Below, piece after piece: positions 1 through 9,687 of a DNA stretch of 64,000 nucleotides. A model generated the notes under the pieces. The model was given only the letters and a program-made list of their open reading frames with translations, ran no database searches and was not told where the DNA came from. Made by a program: the position numbers and the translations under genes. This DNA is from AP-15 sp963814865 (GTDB taxonomy: Bacteria; Pseudomonadota; Alphaproteobacteria; ATCC43930; CGMCC-115725). The stretch is taken from positions 434,001 to 498,000 of the forward strand of contig CAWFEN010000014.1 of assembly GCA_963814865.1 (NCBI GenBank). Direction: 5' to 3'. The stretch's first letter is position 1. Every line of letters begins with the position of its first letter.

Positions 1-128
1 TCGGCGGCGGCGAAATCGCTGACGATCAAGGCCTGCGGGTTATTGCGAAGAAACTCATCCGCGCGCTCGCTCAACGGCTCCGAAGTCATTAGCGCAACGA
101 GAATGTTGGCATCTAGGTAAAGGCTCAC
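1..128 (-). CDS. PIN-domain toxin (VapC-like), truncated by the window edge
   Basis: Only the first 42 codons are inside the window. The start is a GTG whose last two bases overlap the TGA stop of the upstream antitoxin gene (GTGA overlap), the usual arrangement of a translationally coupled toxin-antitoxin pair. The N-terminus has the PIN-fold opening LYLDANILVAL, with the first conserved acidic residue at Asp6. PIN toxins of this class are Mg-dependent ribonucleases that cut tRNA, rRNA or mRNA when released from the antitoxin. The remaining active-site acids lie outside the window, so activity cannot be judged. Confidence 0.8.
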   Translation of the reverse strand, partial: MSLYLDANILVALMTSEPLSERADEFLRNNPQALIVSDFAAA

Positions 129-376
129 TTCTCGCCTTCATCGCGCATCTGGCGGATGAGGGTGCCCGCATCGGTTTTAGCCGGGGTTCGGCCGACCCGA
201 CGGACACGGAGCCATTCGATATCCGCCGCGGTAATCGGACGCGGTGCGGGTCGCACCGGCTTCAACTCGACCACCGGCTCCCCGCGGCGGGTGATGACGA
301 TACCCTCGCCCTTGAGAGCGCGATCGATCAATTTCGACAGCTGGTTCTTGGCTTCGGCGACGCTGTGCGTGCTCAT
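125..376 (-). CDS. Phd/YefM-family type II antitoxin
   Basis: This 83-aa protein has the typical Phd/YefM N-terminus: a short helix-turn region containing AKNQLSKLIDRALKGE, followed by the beta-hairpin ITRRGEPVVELKP (roughly residues 27-40). Such antitoxins bind DNA through the N-terminal domain and neutralise the toxin with a flexible C-terminal tail, seen here as a charged stretch after residue 45. It is first in a two-gene operon and overlaps the PIN toxin by four bases. By family rule the complex represses its own promoter, but I see no clear operator in the bases upstream. Confidence 0.85.
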   Translation of the reverse strand: MSTHSVAEAKNQLSKLIDRALKGEGIVITRRGEPVVELKPVRPAPRPITAADIEWLRVRRVGRTPAKTDAGTLIRQMRDEGEK

Positions 377-676
377 CGGCCGAAGATAGCCACGAGATGG
401 CTATCGGTCGAGCGGCACGACGCGCCGGTCCGTCGGCTGCTACGGTCAGCGTGCAAACGGGGCGTCCAGGCGGTGTGGCAGGAGATGGCAACCGCAAACC
501 TCGAAGCCGACAAGCTGCTGTGGATCGCCCAGGGCTTGAGCACAGCCGGACGCGACGAGGATAGCCTTTGGTGACGGAAGCGGATCGGCGAACGCAGGGC
601 CGCCGGCGCGGTGCGGAACTCCTGATCGCAACGAACTGCCGGAAGTGGCCCGATCGCAACCGTTTTCGATCGGTGG
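377..676. other. Intergenic stretch with no supported gene
   Basis: These 300 bases lie between the antitoxin start and the end of the hydroxy-acid dehydrogenase. Short open frames exist on both strands but none has a recognisable domain, a good ribosome-binding site or conserved-looking composition. The antitoxin promoter must lie at the left end. Confidence 0.4.
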
Positions 677-1870
677 TCAGCGGTTCCTTTGCCAGTCGTC
701 GTGCCACAGGAAATCGGGGCCGAGCTGGTCGAGGCTCGGGCAGCCGATCTGGCCCATGACGAGGTCGATCTCGTGGACGAAGATGTCGATTGCCTTTTTG
801 ACGCCGGGCAGCCCGCCGGCGGCGGCGCCATAGAGGGTCGGGCGGCCGAAAAAGCAGAAATCGGCACCGAGGCAGAGTGCTATCAGGATGTCGGCGCCGC
901 GCCGCACGCCGCTGTCGAGCAGCAAGGTGAGCCTGTCGCCGACCGCGGCCTTGATCGCCGGCAATACGTCGAGCGAGCCCGGCGCCTGGTCGAGCTGACG
1001 GCCGCCGTGGTTCGACACCAGGATGCCGTCAACGCCGATGTCGACGCAGCGCAATGCGTCGGCGGGGCTCATGATGCCTTTGACGACGAGGGCGCGCGGG
1101 AACAATTTGCGGTAGGTCTCCAGGTCGCGCCAGGTCTGCGCGTTGAACGGGCGCACCGACGAGGTGAATTTGTAGACTTCCTCGGCATCGGCACCCGCCG
1201 GCGCATAGGCCTGCCAGTTGCCCAGCATCGGCGTGCCGCCGCCGCGCCTGAGATATTCGACGATCCAGCCGGGGTGGGTCATCGCTTCCATCAGGATCGA
1301 CGGTTTCAGGCTCAGCGCCTGCATCAAGCCGCCGCGAATATTGCCAAAGCCGTTCCTGATGTTGCGCTCGCGCTTCGAGCCGACCGGCGTGTCGACGGTC
1401 AATACCAGCGCGCCGAGCCCGGCATCGGCGGTGCGCCGGATCAGATCGGCGTTGATCGCCGGGTCGCGCGCGGCATAGAGCTGATACCAATGGTTCTTCG
1501 GCGCGATCCTGGCCGCCGCCTCGATCGAATCGTTGCTGGCGCCCGACATGATGTAGGGGATGTTCGCGTCGCGCGCCGCTTCGGCCAGCATCAGATCGCC
1601 ATGGTAGCGGAACAGCCCCGCCCCGCCGGTCGGCGAGATGCCGAACGGGCTGGCAAAGGTTTGGCCGAAGATCGTCTTCGTCTGGTCGCGGCTCGACACA
1701 TCGACGAGATAGCGCGGCAGCAGCTGATGCTTGTGAAACGCGGAGGTGTTGGTTTCGAGGCCGCGTTCGTCCTCCAGCCCGCCTTCGATGAAATCGAACG
1801 CGATCTTCGGCAGCCGCCGCTTTGCCATGCGATGGAGGTCTTCGATATTGACGGCCTGATCGATCTTCAT
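677..1870 (-). CDS. FMN-dependent alpha-hydroxy-acid dehydrogenase/oxidase
   Basis: A 397-aa protein of the lactate dehydrogenase (LldD), mandelate dehydrogenase and glycolate oxidase family. These enzymes oxidise 2-hydroxy acids to 2-keto acids with FMN. The N-terminal segment IAFDFIEGGLEDE is the family opening. The catalytic signature SNHGGRQLD contains the base His288, followed by the FMN-phosphate segment LLDSGVRRGADI and GRPTLYG. Length is normal for a soluble or peripheral member. It is transcribed away from the CocE hydrolase gene. The substrate cannot be read from sequence; the nearby thiamine-diphosphate enzyme would suit a 2-keto-acid product (inference). Confidence 0.88.
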   Translation of the reverse strand: MKIDQAVNIEDLHRMAKRRLPKIAFDFIEGGLEDERGLETNTSAFHKHQLLPRYLVDVSSRDQTKTIFGQTFASPFGISPTGGAGLFRYHGDLMLAEAARDANIPYIMSGASNDSIEAAARIAPKNHWYQLYAARDPAINADLIRRTADAGLGALVLTVDTPVGSKRERNIRNGFGNIRGGLMQALSLKPSILMEAMTHPGWIVEYLRRGGGTPMLGNWQAYAPAGADAEEVYKFTSSVRPFNAQTWRDLETYRKLFPRALVVKGIMSPADALRCVDIGVDGILVSNHGGRQLDQAPGSLDVLPAIKAAVGDRLTLLLDSGVRRGADILIALCLGADFCFFGRPTLYGAAAGGLPGVKKAIDIFVHEIDLVMGQIGCPSLDQLGPDFLWHDDWQRNR

Positions 1871-2023
1871 GGTCGCGTGATCTCCTCGTCGCGCCGGAAA
1901 GTTGCCGACCGGTTACAGCATTGCCGATTTCCGCACCGCCCGACAATCCCCACGGACCCGATCGCGCGGTCTTGCCCGCAGCCGATTGTACGGCTTTCCG
2001 GCCGGGCGTATCGTCGGCGGGCA

Positions 2024-3871
2024 ATGAGCACCGCCCGCTGTTTTCAGACCATGGTGCCGATGCGCGACGGCGCCCGGCTCAATACTTTCGTGTTCCTGCC
2101 CGAGACGGGCGGGCCGCGCTGGCCGGTCATCCTGCACCGCACGCCCTACGGCATCGCCGCGGCCGACGCGCGCGACAAGACCGATTGCAGCCGGGCCTGG
2201 CTGCCGAGCGCGGCAGAGCCGATGCGCGGCTCGATCCTGCGCGGCTGGCAGCAGATCGTCGGCCACGGCTACGCCGCCGTCTATCAGGACACGCGCGGCC
2301 GCCACGCCTCCGAAGGCGAAGACCGCGTCTATGCCGACGACGCGGCGGACGGCCACGACACCCTGGAATGGATCGCCGGGCAGGCCTGGAGCAACCAGAT
2401 GGTCGGCATGTCCGGCTCCTCGGCCGGCGCCACCACGACCTTCGCCGCGGCGTCGAGCCGGCATCCGAGCCTGCGCGCCTTTTTCGCTCAGGCCGGCGCC
2501 TCGAGCATCTACGACGACGTGGTCTATGAGGGCCAGGGCATCGAGATGGAGCGGCTGTGGCTGTGGGTCGCGCGCAATATCCCGGGCCTGTCGCGATCGC
2601 ATCGCGAGGCGGTGCTGCGGCGGTCCGGGATCGGCGCCGCCGCGCTCGACGCCGCCGCTGCCTCGGCCGCGGAACGCTACGCGCGTCTCGATGCAGCGCG
2701 CCTCGACGATCCGCCCTTCATCCGCTCGCCGGACTGGCTGCGGCTGCCGCTCGCCGGCTACCCGGATTTTGCTGCCTGGCAGCCTTTCCTCGACGAGATC
2801 GTCACGCATCCGGCGCCGGACAATTTCCGCGCGCGGCATAATTTCCGCCGCACCATCGACATCCCCGGGTTTCACGTCACCACCTGGTTCGACATCTTCC
2901 AGACCAGCGTGATTGCCGCGTTCAGCGAGATCCAGGCGCGCACCGGCAGCCAGAAGCTGTGGATCGGCCCGAACGAGCATTACTTCGTCTATGCGAGCAA
3001 TTTCTGGTCGCGCGATCCTTATTTCGAATGGTTCGACCATTGGCTGAAGGGCGAGCGCAGCGCCATCATCGACGAGCCGGCGGTGTACTTTTCGCCGCGC
3101 GCCTGGGTCGAGGACCGCGCCGGCTACGTCGCCGACGATTGGCGGCATGCCGAACGCTGGCCGCCGCCGGGCACGATGCCGCACCGGCTCTATTTGCGCG
3201 GCGACGGCAGTCTCGACGCCGACGGGCCGGGCGGCGAGCCGCTCAGCTACGAGTACGACCCGCGCCGGCCGATCCCGAGCCTCGGCGGGCGCAACATGCT
3301 GATCGATGCCGGTCCGCGCGACCAGCGCCCGGCCCAGGCCTTGCCGGATTACGGCCTGATCTACCGCGGCGCGGCTTTGGCCGAGGATTTGACCATCGCC
3401 GGCAATGTCCGCGTGACCCTGCACGTCGCATCGGATTGCCCCGACACCGACTTTATCGCCAAGCTGATCGAGGTGATGCCGGACGGGCGCGCCCTGCTGC
3501 TGATGGACGGGATGATGCGCGCCCTTTATCGCGATCCCGCAGCCGCCGAGCCGCGGCAGCTCGTTCCCGGCCGGGTCGAGCGGCTGACCATCAGCCTCGG
3601 CGACATCCACCACACCTTGCGCGCCGGCCACCGGATCGAAATCGACGTGACCAGCAGCAATTTCCCGCGCCGCGCCCGCAACACCAACAGCGGCAACCCG
3701 GTGCTGGCGCGCGACGGCGACGGCGATATCCGCGTCGCCCTCAACACCGTCCATCATGCCGCGGCGACGCCGTCCTTTCTGGAGCTCCCGGTGCTGCCGG
3801 AAACCCGGCACGGAGCGGAGCATTGTTCGCGCAATCCCGCCCTAGCGCCTATCGACCTCCCGGTAGCGTAA
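2024..3871 (+). CDS. CocE/NonD-family (peptidase S15-like) hydrolase
   Basis: A 615-aa alpha/beta hydrolase of the CocE/NonD or X-Pro dipeptidyl-peptidase (S15) family. The nucleophile is in GMSGSSAG, with Ser130 in the GxSxxG position. A later GPNEHYF probably supplies the catalytic His, and the C-terminal part from about residue 370 is the jelly-roll-like beta domain of this family. The frame stays open far upstream to about 689, but that stretch is antisense to the dehydrogenase gene, so ATG 2024 was chosen because homology begins right after it. Family members hydrolyse acyl esters or amides, including cocaine esterase and glutaryl-7-ACA acylase. The substrate here is unknown. Confidence 0.85.
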   Translation: MSTARCFQTMVPMRDGARLNTFVFLPETGGPRWPVILHRTPYGIAAADARDKTDCSRAWLPSAAEPMRGSILRGWQQIVGHGYAAVYQDTRGRHASEGEDRVYADDAADGHDTLEWIAGQAWSNQMVGMSGSSAGATTTFAAASSRHPSLRAFFAQAGASSIYDDVVYEGQGIEMERLWLWVARNIPGLSRSHREAVLRRSGIGAAALDAAAASAAERYARLDAARLDDPPFIRSPDWLRLPLAGYPDFAAWQPFLDEIVTHPAPDNFRARHNFRRTIDIPGFHVTTWFDIFQTSVIAAFSEIQARTGSQKLWIGPNEHYFVYASNFWSRDPYFEWFDHWLKGERSAIIDEPAVYFSPRAWVEDRAGYVADDWRHAERWPPPGTMPHRLYLRGDGSLDADGPGGEPLSYEYDPRRPIPSLGGRNMLIDAGPRDQRPAQALPDYGLIYRGAALAEDLTIAGNVRVTLHVASDCPDTDFIAKLIEVMPDGRALLLMDGMMRALYRDPAAAEPRQLVPGRVERLTISLGDIHHTLRAGHRIEIDVTSSNFPRRARNTNSGNPVLARDGDGDIRVALNTVHHAAATPSFLELPVLPETRHGAEHCSRNPALAPIDLPVA

Positions 3872-3938
3872 GAGTTCGCAACCCGGGCACCGCTTGTGTC
3901 ACAATCGCAAAATCACCGCCGAACACCGAGAGGGTCCG

Positions 3939-5582
3939 ATGAAAGTCGCCAATGCCGTCGCTGAAATCCTGAAACGCGAAGGGATCGAGTTCCTGATCGG
4001 CTATCCGGTCAACCCGATCATCGAGGCCGCCGCCGAGGCCGATATCCGCACGATCATGGTGCGCCAGGAGCGCATCGGCCTGCATATGTGCGACGCGATC
4101 GCCAAGGTCACCTCGGGCGACCGGATCGGGGTCTTTGCCATGCAGCATGGCCCGGGCACCGAGAACGCCTTTGGCGGGGTGGCGCAGTCCTTTGGCGACT
4201 CGACCCCGGTCGTCGTGTTGCCGGCCGGCTATGCCCGCAATATCAACCAGGTGCACCCCAACTTCAATGCCGCGCTCAATTACCGCAACGTCACGAAATT
4301 GTGCGAGCAGGTGACGGTCGCCAACGCGACCGGCGAGGCGCTGCGCCGCGCCTTTACGACGGTCAAGAACGGCCGCCCCGGCCCGGTATTGGTCGAGTTC
4401 CCGAGCGACCTGCTGCGCGAGGAGGTGCCGGACGCGCTTGTCGCCGAGTACCAGAAAACGCCAAAGCTCAGGAGCGGCCCCGACCCGCAATCAGTCGCGA
4501 AGATCGCCGAGGCGCTGGTCGCGGCACAGCGCCCGGTCATCGTGGCGGGGCAGGGTGTGCATTACGGCAAGGCGTGGCCACAGCTGAAGGCGCTGGCGGA
4601 ACTGCTCGAAGCCCCGGTCATGACTACCCTCGGCGGCAAAAGCAGCTTCCCGGAAAACCATCCACTGTCGCTCGGCTCGGGCGGCATCGGCATCGGCGAG
4701 CATCTCTGGCACATGCTGCAGAACGCCGATTTTATCTTCGGCATCGGCTGCAGCTTTACCCGTACCTCCTTTGGCACCGCGATGCCAAAGGGGAAGAAGA
4801 TCGCGCACGCAACGCTCGACCCATACGCGATCAACAAGGACGTGCCGGTCGAACTCGCCGCGGTCGGCGATGCCGGGTTGACGCTCGATGCGCTGCTCGC
4901 AGAGGTCAAGGACCGGCTCCATGGCAAGACCCGCGACCGGCTGCCGGGGGTGACGCGCGAGATCCGTGGCCACAGGGAAGAATGGATGGGGCAGTGGATG
5001 CCGCGGCTGACCCAGAACACAAAACCGTTGTCGCCCTATCGCGTGATCTGGGAATTGCTGCACACGGTCGACGTCAAGAACACGATCATCACCCATGACG
5101 CCGGCAGCCCGCGCGATCAGCTGTCGCCGTTCTGGGTTAGCGAGGCGCCGCTCTCCTATCTCGGCTGGGGCAAGACGACCCAGCTCGGCTATGGGCTCGG
5201 ACTCGCGATGGGCGCCAAGCTGGCCAAGCCCGACAAGCTGTGCATCAACGTGTGGGGCGATGCCGCAATCGGCTTTACCGGGATGGATTTCGAGACCGCA
5301 GTGCGCGAGCGTCTCCCGATCCTGTCGATCCTGATGAACAATTTCTCGATGGCGATCGAATTGAAGGTGATGCCGGTCGCGACCGAGAAATATCGCTCGA
5401 CCGACATCAGCGGCCATTACGCCGATTTCGCCAAGGCGCTCGGCGGCTATGGCGAGCGCGTCACCGAGCCCGGCGAGATCCAGGCAGCGATCCGCCGCGG
5501 CATCGCCAAGACCCGCGAAGGCACTCCGGCCCTGCTCGAATTCATCACCGAGAAGGCAGTCGACGTGTCGCGTTTCGCCTGA
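3939..5582 (+). CDS. Thiamine-diphosphate-dependent enzyme (acetolactate synthase/decarboxylase family)
   Basis: A 547-aa three-domain ThDP enzyme. The activating glutamate is Glu44 in VRQERIGLH. The central domain spans roughly residues 190-330. The C-terminal ThDP/Mg motif begins Gly440-Asp441-Ala442 and ends LMNN, a GDG-like motif with Ala in the third position. ATG 3939 has an upstream GAGAGGG ribosome-binding site and starts exactly where the family N-terminus begins. Members include acetolactate synthase, benzoylformate decarboxylase and oxalyl-CoA decarboxylase; the sequence does not decide between them. It follows the CocE hydrolase on the same strand with a 67-bp gap. Confidence 0.88.
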   Translation: MKVANAVAEILKREGIEFLIGYPVNPIIEAAAEADIRTIMVRQERIGLHMCDAIAKVTSGDRIGVFAMQHGPGTENAFGGVAQSFGDSTPVVVLPAGYARNINQVHPNFNAALNYRNVTKLCEQVTVANATGEALRRAFTTVKNGRPGPVLVEFPSDLLREEVPDALVAEYQKTPKLRSGPDPQSVAKIAEALVAAQRPVIVAGQGVHYGKAWPQLKALAELLEAPVMTTLGGKSSFPENHPLSLGSGGIGIGEHLWHMLQNADFIFGIGCSFTRTSFGTAMPKGKKIAHATLDPYAINKDVPVELAAVGDAGLTLDALLAEVKDRLHGKTRDRLPGVTREIRGHREEWMGQWMPRLTQNTKPLSPYRVIWELLHTVDVKNTIITHDAGSPRDQLSPFWVSEAPLSYLGWGKTTQLGYGLGLAMGAKLAKPDKLCINVWGDAAIGFTGMDFETAVRERLPILSILMNNFSMAIELKVMPVATEKYRSTDISGHYADFAKALGGYGERVTEPGEIQAAIRRGIAKTREGTPALLEFITEKAVDVSRFA

Positions 5583-5604
5583 TCCGACGGCCCTTGTCCC
5601 GGCC

Positions 5605-5683
5605 CTCTCCCCGCACCTGGGAGAGCGCCGGACGCGCGCCGCGCGAGCGTGAGGAGCCGATCAGCTCGGCCGCATCCTGCGGC
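5605..5683. terminator. Two inverted repeats between convergent genes
   Basis: The gap between the ThDP-enzyme stop and the end of the convergent Rieske gene holds two hairpins. One has a 7-bp stem, CTCTCCC (5605-5611) with GGGAGAG (5619-5625). The other has a 6-bp stem, GCCGCA with TGCGGC (5669-5683), and a three-base loop. Neither is followed by a T-run, so the terminator role is inferred from position only. Confidence 0.35.
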
Positions 5684-5701
5684 GCTCTACTCCGCCGCGC
5701 G

Positions 5702-7011
5702 CTATTCGGCGGCCTGGGCGAGCGGGCGCAGCGCGGTGCGCAGCTGCATCGCATAGGCGTCGCGCCAAGCGATCCCGGCATCGGCGAGGAAATCGCCGCT
5801 GCGGACTTGAGTGTAGATCGCGGGTCGTCGACGCCGGGCGGCGCCGTGCCATCCTTTTTCAGCGCGCGGGCAGTGCGCAGCAGGCGGCGGCGGGTGCGGG
5901 CGATCATGATGTCGCTCGGCCCCAGATTCTCGAAATCATGGTCGGTGATCGGGCCCATGCTTTCGGTGACCGCCTGGTCCTGCGCCTGGATGCCGACGAT
6001 GCCGGTGTAGATCCCGCCGTTTTTCTGCGCCTCCCGGTCGATCAGCCAGTCATTGCCCTGGACGCCGGCAAGCCGCCAGCGGCCATACCAATCGGTCGTG
6101 TTCGGCACGAAATCCATCGTCAGCTTGGAGCCGGGGAGCACCCGGCTGTTGCTCAGCGCCGCGCGCGATGCCGGCAGTCCTTTCCAGGACAGGCTGACGA
6201 ACATCGTATGGGTGTCGTCCATCGGAACCCAGGCGCGGCTGTTGACCCGGTCAAACGCGCCTTGCGGGGTCTGCGTCCAGAACGGGAACAGAAAGTTGGC
6301 AAAGCGCCAATAGGTCTGGCCCGCCTCGGCCGGACGGTAGGCGGCATACAGCGTACCCCAATCGGTGTCGGCCACGTGGTATTCGGGTGCGCGGTTCGCG
6401 ACCGTCCAGCGGATCAGATTGTCCGCCGCGAGATCGGCGGCATCGACCGAGCCGGCGTGCAGAAAGCCGAAATGCGAGGTGTCGATGTCGCCTTCGAGCG
6501 CCTGCAGCCAATTGCATTCGCGCTGCGCAAAGGTGACCTGCAATTCGCTCTCCGGCAACAGCGAAGCCTCGATCCCGGGCAGTGGCGGCGCCTCGGCGCG
6601 CGTGCCCATATAGACCCAAATGAGGCCGTTGCGCTCGGCCACCTTGTAGGCCTTGGCCTTGACCTTTTGCTTGTAGTCCTGCTTCGCCGGCGTGTTCGGC
6701 ATATCGATGCAGTTTCCCGCCACATCATATTTCCAGCCGTGATAGACGCAGCGAAGGCCGTTCTCCTCGTTGCGGCCGAGGAACAGCGAAGCACAGCGAT
6801 GCGGGCAGCGGTGGTCCATGACCCCGACCCGGCCGGAGCTGTCGCGGAACGCCAGCAGCCGCTCGCCCAGCAGCATCAGCCGCATCGGCGCGCCGTCGCG
6901 CTCGAGTTCCGACGCCATCGCCGCCGGCAGCCAGTATTGCCGCATCATCTCGCCCATGACCGTGCCGGGGCCGACGCGGACCAGATCCTCGCTGTCTTTT
7001 TGTCTGCCCAT
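5702..7011 (-). CDS. Rieske non-heme iron oxygenase, alpha subunit (one frameshift near 5820)
   Basis: An aromatic-ring-hydroxylating oxygenase resembling phthalate-dioxygenase-type enzymes, which hydroxylate or demethylate aromatics with electrons from a reductase. The Rieske [2Fe-2S] ligands are Cys69, His71, Cys88 and His91. The mononuclear iron site is in GDIDTSHFGFLH, with His180 and His185 after Asp177. ATG 7011 was chosen for its GAGG ribosome-binding site; ATG 7023, overlapping the upstream stop as ATGA, is the alternative. After GVDDP the natural frame is lost: a base appears to be missing at about 5819-5824. The next frame reads IYTQVRSGDFLADAG and ends at the TAG at 5702. The uncorrected frame runs on to 5545 with a nonsense tail. 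Confidence 0.88.
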
Positions 7012-7019
7012 CACCGACC

Positions 7020-8007
7020 TCATTGGAAAACGGCGAAGCCGAGCCCGGTGCCGGACCCGGCAGGCGTGCGGTAGCCCGGGACGTAATGCGACCAGGCCAA
7101 ATCGAGATGTTCGACCGCACCGCCGACGGCGATCCACATGCGGATCTCGGAGCTGCCGGAATTGAGCTTTTTGCGCGGCAGGGATTGCAGCGCCTCGCCG
7201 TCCTTGCGCGCCAGGGCGTCGATGATGCCGCGGTCCAACTCCTCGTCGACGACGAAATGGCTGAGCCCGCCCGAGCCGACGATGCCGACGCGGGCGTTGC
7301 CGGGCCAGCTCTCGACCGCTTCGCGGATCGCCCGGCCGAGCTTCCAGCAGCGCCGCGGCGTCGGCTGGTTCGGCGGGTAGTAGGTGTTGAGGAACACCGG
7401 CACCACCGGCAGGTCCTGCTTTTCCATCAGCCGCTTGCGCACGAAGGCGTGAGCGTGGCCTTCGCCGTGCCCGGGCGGCAGCCCGTTCGACGAGGCGATG
7501 TCGAACTCGCGGTCGATCAGCTCGCCGATCAGGTGCCGCGCCAGGGCTGCCGCGACCGGGTAGTCGTGCGGTTCCTTGTCCTCATAATAGCGCGCGGTGG
7601 CGAGCCGCGACCATTCCGGGCCCTTGAATTGGGGCGACAGCGGGACGTTGCGGATGGTCTCGCCGTAATAGACGAGGAAGGCCGGCAGGTGGTCTTCGTG
7701 GAACAATTCCTTCTGGTCGTCGCCGAGGATGATCAGCGCATCGAGCTCGGCGCGGCGCACACTCTGCTTCAGATGATCCACGGCCGCCTGCGCCTCGTCA
7801 TGGCGCGCGGCAAAGCGCTCCGGCGTCAGTTCCGGCAGCGCCCTCGGGTCGGGGCGGCTCAGCAACTCCTCGATAGCTGGCGGGGTTGCCCTCCGTGTCG
7901 AGAAAGTCGCGGACCCCGTCGCGGTCGATGAAGCTCGGCCAATCCTTGGCCGGGGTATTCAGCATTGGCGTGTGCGATGTGGCGATCCCGAGGACGATCT
8001 TGGCCAT
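7020..8007 (-). CDS. LigB-type extradiol ring-cleavage dioxygenase (one frameshift near 7872)
   Basis: Class III (LigB-like) extradiol dioxygenase, about 328 aa after correction. These non-heme Fe(II) enzymes open catechol or protocatechuate-type rings next to the hydroxyls. The N-terminus MAKIVLGIATSHTPML carries the early metal His; LIILGDDQ and GSGGLSHF are other family motifs. ATG 8007 has a strong AAGGAGG site. One extra base at about 7871-7873 breaks the frame between NPASY and EELLSRPDP. The observed span is 3n+1, which fits one inserted base. The stop overlaps ATG 7023 as ATGA and lies 9 bp upstream of the chosen Rieske start, so the two genes form an operon for oxidising and cleaving an aromatic substrate (inference). 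Confidence 0.85.
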
Positions 8008-8163
8008 CCCGTTCCTCCTTCCGCGTGTCGCGGACGTGGTAAGGTGCAACAACAGCGTATCGTCAAGCGCACGAGTACGTCAACCGGCGCGGGAATCGCC
8101 GCAAACGTCTGGCCGATTGCCTCTTCGCCGCCTTTGGTCTCTATTGATCGGGATATAGCAACG

Positions 8164-9588
8164 ATGGACATCGCCAAGGCCAAGAAATTCGTCGATCAGT
8201 GCTGGGGTGACGAGATCATCCCTAGCCTGATCGAATACATCAAGATACCCAACAAATCGCCGGCCTTCGACCCGGAATGGGCGGCGCATGGCCACATGGA
8301 AGAGGCGGTGGCGCTGTTCGAACGCTGGGCGCGGGCCCATCTGCCGTTATTGCCCGGCGCGACGCTTGACACCGTCCGCCTGCCGGGCCGCACGCCGGTC
8401 ATCGTCATCGACGTGCCGGGCGCGGGCGCCGACACGGTGCTGCTCTATGGCCACCTCGACAAGCAGCCCGAGATGACCGGCTGGGCGGAGGGCTACGGCC
8501 CATGGGTGCCGCGCCTCGAAGGCGACAAGCTGTTCGGCCGCGGCGGCGCCGATGACGGCTATGCGATGTTCGGCGCGCTCGCCGCGCTGCTGGCGTTGCG
8601 CGAGCAGGGGGTTCCGCACGCGCGCTGCGTCGTGCTGATCGAGGCGTGCGAGGAATCAGGCAGCTATGACCTGCCCTATTACGTCGATCACCTGGCGCCC
8701 CGGCTCGGCAACCCATCGCTGGTGGTCTGTCTCGATTCGGGCTGCGGCAATTACGACCAGCTCTGGCTGACGACCTCGCTGCGCGGCATCGCCTCCGGCA
8801 CCCTGACCGTTCGGGTGCTCGACGAGGGCGTGCATTCGGGCGACGCCTCGGGGGTCGTCCCGTCGAGCTTTCGGATTCTGCGCGGGTTGCTGTCGCGGCT
8901 CGAAGACGAGCAAACCGGAGAGGTGCGTCCGGCGGAACTCTATGCGCAGGTGCCGCCCGAGCGCGTCGCCCAGGCCCGCCGCGCCGCGGCGGCATTGGGC
9001 AGCACGGTCTATACCAAGTTCCCGTTTCCGCCCGGCATGACACCGATGTCGGACGACACGACCGAGCTGGTGCTGAACCGGACCTGGCGGCCGCAATTGG
9101 CGGTCATCGGCATCGACGGGCTGCCGATCCCGATCAACGCCGGCAACGTGCTGCTGCCGGCGACCGTCGCGCAACTCAGCCTGCGCCTGCCCCCGACACT
9201 GGACCCGGAACGGGCCGGCGACGTCCTGCGCAAGCTGCTGGAAGAAAATCCACCCTACGGCGCGTGCGTCGAATTCGCCTCCGGGCCGGGTGCCGCCGGC
9301 TGGAACGCCCCCGCTTTGTCGCCCTGGCTCGAGCAGTCGCTCGCCCGCGCCTCGCAGGCGGCCTTCGGGGCTGCGCCCGCCTATATGGGCGAGGGCGGCA
9401 GCATCCCGTTCATGGCGATGCTGGGCGAGAAATTCCCGCAGGCGCAGTTCGTCGTCACCGGCGTCCTCGGCCCGCACTCCAACGCGCACGGCCCGAACGA
9501 ATTCCTGCACATCCCAACCGCCAAGCGCATCTCCACCGTGATCACCCAGGTCGTGGCCGACCATTACGCCCGACCCGGCGCGAATTGA
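8164..9588 (+). CDS. M20-family metallopeptidase
   Basis: A 474-aa dinuclear zinc hydrolase of the M20 (ArgE/DapE/CPG2/carnosine dipeptidase) family. Metal and catalytic residues are visible in order: His97 and Asp99 in GHLDKQPE, Asp130 in GRGGADDG, the Glu163-Glu164 pair in EACEESGS, and a late His in GPHSNAHGPNE. The lid/dimerisation domain lies between about residues 215 and 360. ATG 8164 begins where homology starts; earlier in-frame starts are antisense to the LigB gene. No signal peptide is present, so it is cytoplasmic. It may hydrolyse a dipeptide or an N-acyl or N-carbamoyl amino acid. Confidence 0.88.
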   Translation: MDIAKAKKFVDQCWGDEIIPSLIEYIKIPNKSPAFDPEWAAHGHMEEAVALFERWARAHLPLLPGATLDTVRLPGRTPVIVIDVPGAGADTVLLYGHLDKQPEMTGWAEGYGPWVPRLEGDKLFGRGGADDGYAMFGALAALLALREQGVPHARCVVLIEACEESGSYDLPYYVDHLAPRLGNPSLVVCLDSGCGNYDQLWLTTSLRGIASGTLTVRVLDEGVHSGDASGVVPSSFRILRGLLSRLEDEQTGEVRPAELYAQVPPERVAQARRAAAALGSTVYTKFPFPPGMTPMSDDTTELVLNRTWRPQLAVIGIDGLPIPINAGNVLLPATVAQLSLRLPPTLDPERAGDVLRKLLEENPPYGACVEFASGPGAAGWNAPALSPWLEQSLARASQAAFGAAPAYMGEGGSIPFMAMLGEKFPQAQFVVTGVLGPHSNAHGPNEFLHIPTAKRISTVITQVVADHYARPGAN

Positions 9589-9687
9589 CCACGCCGGCTT
9601 CGGTCCGAGGTCCGAGCTGAGGTTGCCAAACGCGGGAAACGGCGGCGCAGGCGCGGCGAGGAGGCAGTGTAAGGACGTCCTCGCCCG

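Noticed and set aside
689..2023. Long plus-strand open frame continuous with the CocE hydrolase
   Set aside because: It is exactly antisense to the conserved hydroxy-acid dehydrogenase; homology to CocE begins only at ATG 2024.
1913..3823. 636-codon minus-strand open frame
   Set aside because: It is the mirror of the CocE gene, rich in Arg/Ala/Gly with no domain; such frames are common in high-GC DNA.
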